Positions 5,812 through 9,877 of a stretch of DNA of 9,877 nucleotides are shown piece by piece. The stretch's first letter is position 1. The number at the start of each line of letters is the position of its first letter. Source of the stretch: an uncultured Candidatus Melainabacteria bacterium (GTDB lineage: Bacteria; Cyanobacteriota; Vampirovibrionia; Gastranaerophilales; Gastranaerophilaceae); the NCBI GenBank assembly GCA_934675695.1, contig CAKURN010000036.1, positions 1 through 9,877 on the forward strand, in the 5' to 3' direction. The notes beneath the pieces were generated by a model. It ran no database searches and had not been told where the DNA came from. It saw only the letters and a program-made list of their open reading frames with translations. The position numbers and the translations under genes were made by a program.

Positions 5812-5926
5812 ATAAAAAACGTTACATTAAAAAAATAAATTTACATTTTTTATTATACCCACTTATGTTATAAAAAATAATAAAATTTAATATATACTGA
5901 TTGTGATGATAAATGTGGAGTTGTTT

Positions 5927-6910
5927 ATGGATTTTTTAAAAAGAATTTTTTCAAATTTTATAGAATTAACACGTGCTTATGCACTGCCTGTTACATTTGC
6001 ATCATTGATTGTTATTTGGGCGTTTTCTCGCTATTACATTGATTTTACTTATATTAATTTTGTTTTGCTTGTTTTTGCCCTGTGCTGCGTGCATTTGGGG
6101 GCAAATTTGTTTGACGATTATATTGATGTAAAGAAAAAACTCAAAAACACAAATTCTATTAATGAAATTTCTTTTGAAAGATTCACTTTAAAAGCTGATT
6201 TGATACTAAAGGAAGTTTTTTCTATGAAAGAAGTTGAAATAATAATTTCTTCTTTATTTTTCTTTCCTATTTTAATTGGTTTATATTTTGCAATAACTGT
6301 AACGCCTTATGTGTTGGTGTTTGCGTTTTTGGGGGCAATTCTTGCCTTGTTTTATCCTATTTCTCCAAAATATTGTTTAGGAGAAATCGTAATCGGTTTG
6401 ATATATGGACCTTTGATGATAAACGGCGGGTATTTGGCGATGACCGGTGAAATGAATTTTTCTGTATTTTACGTTTCAATTGCTGTATTTTTTGCCGTTA
6501 TTGTACTTTTACATACAGATAATATAATGGACTGGGAGTTTGACATAAAAGAAGGGAAAAAGACGCTTTGCATTTTATCAGGCAGTAAAATCAAGGCTAT
6601 TAATGTTTTAAAAATAATAATTGCAACTGCTTATTTAATTATTGTTGGTGGGGTTTTAGGGGGATTTTTAAATCCAAATTCTTTATATGTATTTTTAACT
6701 TTACCAATTGCAACAAAGTTGACTGAATCTTTAATTGATTATATAAATATAAAGGATATTCAATTTGTTCCTCGTTGGTATTATGGCCCGTTTGAAAACT
6801 GGGAAACAATCAAAAAGAACAAAATTGACTTTTTTATGTATAGAATGTATTTAGGGAGGAATTTTGCATTATTTTTTGCTATATTTTTAGCGATTGGAAC
6901 GATAGTGTAG
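5927..6910 (+). CDS. UbiA-family prenyltransferase, MenA-like
   Basis: This membrane enzyme family attaches a polyprenyl chain to an aromatic or similar acceptor using Mg-prenyl diphosphate. The chosen start gives 327 residues: ATG 5927 has GGAG 6 bases upstream, whereas GTG 5903 and ATG 5906 have no SD. Two Asp-rich motifs are visible: NLFDDYID (residues 60-67) and TDNIMDWEFDIKEGKKTL (about 197-214), both on cytosolic loops of the family. The N-terminal RAYALP resembles the ARP-SLP start of MenA, and the second motif with GKKTL closely resembles MenA (1,4-dihydroxy-2-naphthoate prenyltransferase). About eight or nine hydrophobic helices are seen. It could serve menaquinone synthesis, but no other men gene is nearby, so the acceptor is uncertain and no symbol is given. 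It is divergent from infA and 10 bp upstream of the PEBP gene. Confidence 0.88.
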   Translation: MDFLKRIFSNFIELTRAYALPVTFASLIVIWAFSRYYIDFTYINFVLLVFALCCVHLGANLFDDYIDVKKKLKNTNSINEISFERFTLKADLILKEVFSMKEVEIIISSLFFFPILIGLYFAITVTPYVLVFAFLGAILALFYPISPKYCLGEIVIGLIYGPLMINGGYLAMTGEMNFSVFYVSIAVFFAVIVLLHTDNIMDWEFDIKEGKKTLCILSGSKIKAINVLKIIIATAYLIIVGGVLGGFLNPNSLYVFLTLPIATKLTESLIDYINIKDIQFVPRWYYGPFENWETIKKNKIDFFMYRMYLGRNFALFFAIFLAIGTIV

Positions 6911-6920
6911 AAGTTATTTT

Positions 6921-7475
6921 ATGAAAAAGATTGTATTACTGATATTTTGTTTATTTTTTGGAGGAGTAATTATGTCTAGTGCATTAGATAAAGTTCAAGA
7001 AAATATTTTTAAATTAACAAGTAAAGAATTAAAAAACAACGATACCCTTCCTGATGCCCAAGTATTCAACGGTTACGGGTGTAATGGAGGAAATGTTTCT
7101 CCGCAGTTGTCTTGGATAAATCCCCCGGAAAACACAAAAAGTTTTGCAATAATTTGTCATGACCCGGATGCCCCTAGGGAAAATGGCTGGTATCACTGGC
7201 TCGTTGTTAATATTCCTTCAAAAACAAATTCTATAGAAAAAGGCGGCAAAATCATCGGTGCAACTGAAACCATAACAGATTTTGAAACTACAGGTTATGG
7301 CGGTGCTTGTCCTCCTGTTGGTCATGGTATTCACCATTATGATTTTACTATTTATGCACTTGATGTAGATAAAATCAATGTTAAAAGCACAGATAAGCCA
7401 AAAAAAGTAGAAGAAGCAATTTTAAAACATGCTATCGCAAAATCAACTATTACAGGTTTGTACGAAAGAAAATAA
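6921..7475 (+). CDS. PEBP-family protein of the YbhB/YbcL type, with signal peptide
   Basis: Phosphatidylethanolamine-binding protein relatives have an anion-binding pocket; the role of the bacterial YbhB/YbcL branch is poorly known. The 184-residue frame shows the family motifs GNVSPQLSW (57-65), HDPDAP (80-85), HWLVVNIP (92-99) and GGACPPVGHGIHHY (127-140), all intact and with the preceding GYGCNGG typical of this branch. Residues 1-21 form a signal peptide (MKK, a hydrophobic run, then SSA), so the full-length form would be exported. A second start, Met18 at 6972, is preceded by a near-perfect SD (GGAGGAG, 6960-6966), whereas ATG 6921 has only a weak one; the shorter 167-residue form would be cytoplasmic and keeps the whole PEBP domain. 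I keep the long form because of the signal peptide. It follows the prenyltransferase by 10 bp, probably in one operon. Confidence 0.92.
   Translation: MKKIVLLIFCLFFGGVIMSSALDKVQENIFKLTSKELKNNDTLPDAQVFNGYGCNGGNVSPQLSWINPPENTKSFAIICHDPDAPRENGWYHWLVVNIPSKTNSIEKGGKIIGATETITDFETTGYGGACPPVGHGIHHYDFTIYALDVDKINVKSTDKPKKVEEAILKHAIAKSTITGLYERK
6960..6974 (+). promoter_or_regulatory. Internal strong SD and alternative start codon of the PEBP gene
   Basis: GGAGGAG (6960-6966) lies about 7 bases before ATG 6972, in frame at codon 18. The SD is formed by the two Gly codons (GGA GGA) of the signal peptide. It is much stronger than anything before the first ATG, so initiation here is likely at least part of the time. 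Confidence 0.55.
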
Positions 7476-7477
7476 TT

Positions 7478-7738
7478 TTAGCTTAAAAAATAATCACAAA
7501 TCAATTCTTTGCGTTTTTTAAAGATACCTGTAGTTAAGATGTTTTCAAATTTTTCTTTGAGGCTTGGTTTGTAGGATAGTTTTTTATAGTTATCTAGTAA
7601 AATCGCTTTTTGCACGATTACTTTGTTATATTCGGTTGATTTTTCTTCGTCAAACTCGATATCAGGTGCAAGTTCTTTTAGTCTTTTTTTGCAATTTAAA
7701 ATTTCGATTTCTAATGATTTCTTTGTACTTTTATTCAT
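7478..7738 (-). CDS. Small protein of unknown function (86 aa)
   Basis: The 86-residue product is rich in Lys, Glu and Leu. Residues about 4-28 form a charged helix likely to be coiled coil (KKSLEIEILNCKKRLKELA), followed by an acidic loop (DIEFDEEKS, 26-34), a second helix to about residue 54, and a C-terminal basic region (KEKFENILTTGIFKKRKEL). No signal peptide, membrane segment or known domain is recognised. An SD-like AAAGAG lies 6-7 bases before the ATG. The overlapping plus-strand frame is low-complexity and hydrophobic, so this strand is the better choice. Its stop lies 2 bp from the stop of the convergent PEBP gene, with no terminator between them, so the two transcripts may overlap. 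A short open frame directly upstream (7741-7845) may be coupled to it. Confidence 0.55.
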   Translation of the reverse strand: MNKSTKKSLEIEILNCKKRLKELAPDIEFDEEKSTEYNKVIVQKAILLDNYKKLSYKPSLKEKFENILTTGIFKKRKELICDYFLS

Positions 7739-7740
7739 AT

Positions 7741-7845
7741 TTACTCTTTTTTGGGGATATTAAAATCTTCATCTATTGTGTTTTTAACATACATCATTTG
7801 AAAAAAATAAAACTCATCTATAATATGTAAAATAAAAAATTGCAT
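7741..7845 (-). CDS. Possible very short ORF (34 aa, or 18 aa from an internal Met) upstream of the 86-aa gene
   Basis: The frame opens at ATG 7843-7845, has two further Met codons at positions 17-18, and stops 2 bp before the ATG of the 86-residue gene. Its last 18 residues read MMYVKNTIDEDFNIPKKE, which looks more protein-like than chance AT-rich sequence, but none of the starts has an SD. It may be a leader peptide, a coupled micro-gene, an upstream remnant of the 86-residue gene, or chance. Confidence 0.22.
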   Translation of the reverse strand: MQFFILHIIDEFYFFQMMYVKNTIDEDFNIPKKE

Positions 7846-7860
7846 ATATTTGTATGATAT

Positions 7861-7889
7861 TTTACAAAAAATACTAAAAATGTTATAAA
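7861..7889 (+). promoter_or_regulatory. Promoter of the GH38 gene giving a near-leaderless transcript
   Basis: TTTACA (7861-7866, 5 of 6 matches to the -35 consensus) and TATAAA (7884-7889, 5 of 6) are 17 bp apart, with TGT immediately before the -10 (extended -10). Transcription would start around 7895-7898, at or within three bases of the start codon at 7898. A second candidate, TTGAAA-N15-TATAAT (7798-7824), would give a leader of about 67 nt, still with no SD before the ATG. Confidence 0.6.
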
Positions 7890-7897
7890 ATGTGACT

Positions 7898-9877
7898 ATG
7901 AAGAAAAAAGTTTACGCATATCTCCACACACATTGGGATATGGAGTGGTATCGAGATAAAGAAGATTTTGATATAAGGTTGACTGATGTTGTAGATGGCA
8001 TAATTGAAGAATTGGAACAAAATAAAGCTCCGTTTTTTTATTTTGACGGGCAAGTAGTTGCACTTTTGAATTATTTAAAAATCAAACCTGAAAATAAAAA
8101 TAGAATTTTAAACCTAATCAAATCAAAAAAACTCGCAATAGGCCCTTTTTTTGTAAGCGGTGATACGTATTTGGTAAATTTTTCTTCTATGTTAAAAAAT
8201 TTGGAATTTGGTCTAAAATATTCAGAAGAATTTGGGCAAAAAGATTTTATAGGCTATATATGTGATGTTTTTGGGATTAGTAATTCAATTTTTGAAGCTT
8301 TAAAATTGAATAATATTGATACTTCAATCATTTGGCGTGGTGTTAATCCTTTAAAAATAAATTCAAACTGCAATTTTTTAAAAAACGGCATAAAAACCCA
8401 TTGGTTAGCAGGTGGTTATTTTAATGATTTTTTGCATAACGAAAATGTTGATATGACGGCTTTTAAAAAATATTTAGAAAAGATTTCCAGATTTTCAAAA
8501 GAAACACTGCTTTTGCCTATTGGAGGCGACCATCTTGCAATTTTAAAAAATGCAAATGAAAAAATTAAAAAAATAAATGAAGCTTTAGATGAATATGAAA
8601 TTGTTTTATCGAGTCCTTTTGAATATTTTAAAAATATCAATTTTAAAAATAAAACCAATGAAGTTGAATTTCTAGATAATGCTGATACATATATTTTGGG
8701 TGGAGTCTATTCTTCTCGCATTCCTCAAAAAGTTCAAAATGCAATATTACAAAACAAGATATCCAGAATAATTGAACCTTTAAATTTTTATTTAGATGAA
8801 AAATATCAAAGAAATATTTCAATCGCATACGAAAAACTAATCAAAAACCATGCCCATGATGGTATATGCGGCTGTTCGATTGATGAAGTCAAAAAAAGCG
8901 TCGATTGCCGTTTTGAAAAAACAACTAACATTTTAAATTCTATTGAAAAAAATATAGTTCAAAATTTTAAAAGAAAATATTCTAAAAAACAAACTTCAAA
9001 AGATAAGTTGGGTTTTTTCAACCTTTCTAATGCAAAAAATATCAACACAATTGAATTAAAATTGCCATATATTCTAAAAAACGCTCAGGTCTTAGATAGT
9101 AAAGAAAATTTTTTAGATAGCGATTTAACAAACATATATAAAATCCCTGTAACAGAAGAAATAACAAAGATTTTTAGACAATTGGTTGAAATTTCAGGTA
9201 ATGAAAAATTTTCTTTTTCAGAAGTTGAAATATTAAAACCGCAAAAAAGAATCAAAATCACAAATTCTTCTATTGAAAATGATTTTGTAAAATTAGAAAT
9301 TCTCGATAATAAAATTTTTGTTTCAAATAAAAAAACAAAAGAAAAAAACGAGGTTTTTATTACTGACATAAAAGACAAAGGCGATAGCTACAATTTTGCA
9401 CCTTGTGGTGAATATAAAAAGATTGAATTAAAAAATGCGGAAATTTTATATGATGGAAATATAGAAAGCTCTCTAAGACTTTCATTTAAAGACATTAAAA
9501 TGGACGTTATTTTGAATAACAATTCAAAATTCATAAAATTTTCTCTTGAAATAAACAACAAAAAGAAAAATCACAAACTTCAATTTAATTTAAAAACCAA
9601 AAACAATATTTCAAAAACTTTGTCGAATGATGCAATAGGAATTGTTGAAAGAAATATAGATTTTAACTACAATATTCAAGATTTTATGCCTGTTCAACGA
9701 CCTTTTGAATTAAAGACAAACACATTTCCTATGCAGAGTTTTGTTGGAAGCGAAAATATATTTTTCTTAACAAAAGGATTAAATGAATACGAGGTTTATA
9801 AAAACAATTTAAAAATATGCTTATTAAGAAGTTTTGATACTATATCAAATCCAAAAAATCCAACACGTGCAAGTCCT
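7898..9877 (+). CDS. Glycoside hydrolase family 38 alpha-mannosidase-like protein (C-terminus beyond right edge)
   Basis: The frame is open for 660 codons and runs off the window. GH38 enzymes are zinc-dependent retaining alpha-mannosidases. The start YLHTHWDMEWYRD carries the zinc ligands His12 and Asp14; YICDVFG gives the nucleophile/zinc ligand Asp123; and NHAHDGICGCSIDEV gives His320, the fourth ligand. FDGQ (49-52) and IGPFFVSGDTYLV (81-93) are further family segments. The order is catalytic barrel (about 1-260), helical domain (about 265-350), then beta-sandwich domains; the family's closing region begins near the edge (PTRASP). The common HWDREW motif reads HWDMEW here. There is no signal peptide, so it should act in the cytoplasm on imported glycans. 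No SD precedes the ATG; GTG 7892 is an in-frame alternative. The gene is visibly richer in A than the ribosomal genes. Exact substrate cannot be told from the sequence. Confidence 0.88.
   Translation, partial: MKKKVYAYLHTHWDMEWYRDKEDFDIRLTDVVDGIIEELEQNKAPFFYFDGQVVALLNYLKIKPENKNRILNLIKSKKLAIGPFFVSGDTYLVNFSSMLKNLEFGLKYSEEFGQKDFIGYICDVFGISNSIFEALKLNNIDTSIIWRGVNPLKINSNCNFLKNGIKTHWLAGGYFNDFLHNENVDMTAFKKYLEKISRFSKETLLLPIGGDHLAILKNANEKIKKINEALDEYEIVLSSPFEYFKNINFKNKTNEVEFLDNADTYILGGVYSSRIPQKVQNAILQNKISRIIEPLNFYLDEKYQRNISIAYEKLIKNHAHDGICGCSIDEVKKSVDCRFEKTTNILNSIEKNIVQNFKRKYSKKQTSKDKLGFFNLSNAKNINTIELKLPYILKNAQVLDSKENFLDSDLTNIYKIPVTEEITKIFRQLVEISGNEKFSFSEVEILKPQKRIKITNSSIENDFVKLEILDNKIFVSNKKTKEKNEVFITDIKDKGDSYNFAPCGEYKKIELKNAEILYDGNIESSLRLSFKDIKMDVILNNNSKFIKFSLEINNKKKNHKLQFNLKTKNNISKTLSNDAIGIVERNIDFNYNIQDFMPVQRPFELKTNTFPMQSFVGSENIFFLTKGLNEYEVYKNNLKICLLRSFDTISNPKNPTRASP

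Larger units (their letters stand above)
5601..5926. other. Divergent intergenic region between infA and the prenyltransferase gene
   Basis: This 326-base stretch is strongly AT-rich and holds no gene I can support. It contains the minus-strand infA promoter (5629-5656), a plus-strand promoter (5744-5772), a short direct repeat array (5782-5811) just downstream of that promoter, and a second, weaker -10-like sequence TATACT at 5893-5898. From about 5657 to 5743 I see only A/T runs and no defined element. Confidence 0.8.

Noticed and set aside
7470..7500. Possible shared terminator between the convergent PEBP and 86-residue genes
   Set aside because: Only an imperfect AT-rich symmetry (TTTTAGCTTAAAA) is present, with no GC stem, so I do not call a terminator.
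7564..7830. Plus-strand open frame of 88 codons opposite the 86-residue gene
   Set aside because: No SD is evident and the translation is dominated by Phe, Leu, Tyr and Ile, typical of the complement of A-rich coding sequence. The minus-strand frame has an SD-like site and a more ordinary composition.
8416..9378. Three minus-strand open frames inside the GH38 gene
   Set aside because: They are antisense to a gene with clear catalytic motifs; Phe/Ser/Ile-rich translations come from A-rich sense codons.
1..9877. CRISPR array, tRNA or rRNA gene, insertion sequence, prophage or toxin-antitoxin/defence system
   Set aside because: No regularly spaced repeats, tRNA cloverleaf, transposase motifs, terminal repeats or recognisable defence genes were seen on either strand.

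Overview
The window comes from an AT-rich bacterial chromosome. It is dominated by a ten-gene translation/transcription operon on the minus strand: infA-rpmJ-rpsM-rpsK-rpsD-rpoA-rplQ-truA-rplM-rpsI. The direct order rplQ-truA-rplM-rpsI is the cyanobacterial one, but rpsD sits between rpsK and rpoA, as in Clostridia and Proteobacteria. With the low GC and a short 'MG-LL-AQ-R' protein start at the left edge, my best guess is a non-photosynthetic cyanobacterial relative (Vampirovibrionia/Melainabacteria, perhaps gut Gastranaerophilales). A Clostridia-like host is the main alternative. This assignment is an inference; no 16S gene is present.

Layout. Bases 1-432 (minus) hold the start of an unrecognised protein that runs off the left edge and, 2 bp upstream of it, an 89-residue basic protein whose leader contains a perfect 10-bp inverted repeat just before its Shine-Dalgarno (SD) sequence. 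A strong hairpin terminator at 604-636 closes the ribosomal operon. The operon fills 668-5600 and starts at a well-formed promoter (5629-5656). Genes are tightly packed: rplQ/truA and rplM/rpsI overlap by one base (TAATG). An intergenic region (5601-5926) separates it from a divergent plus-strand pair: a MenA-like UbiA-family prenyltransferase and a YbhB/YbcL-type PEBP protein with two possible starts, one exported and one cytoplasmic. A small unknown minus-strand gene (7478-7738) converges on the PEBP gene with 2 bp between the stops. From 7898 to the right edge runs a large GH38 alpha-mannosidase-like gene, open to the end of the window, with a near-consensus promoter that would give an essentially leaderless mRNA.

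How the genes work together. The minus-strand operon makes initiation factor 1, seven ribosomal proteins, the RNA polymerase alpha subunit and the tRNA pseudouridine synthase TruA, so ribosome, polymerase and tRNA-modification supply are made from one transcript. The plus-strand genes are accessory: quinone-type prenylation, an unknown PEBP role, and glycan breakdown. I see no defence system, mobile element, CRISPR array or tRNA. No clearly new multi-gene system is evident. The points most worth a second look are regulatory: the switch-like leader at 432-476, the dual-start PEBP gene, the leaderless GH38 gene, and the insertion in L17.
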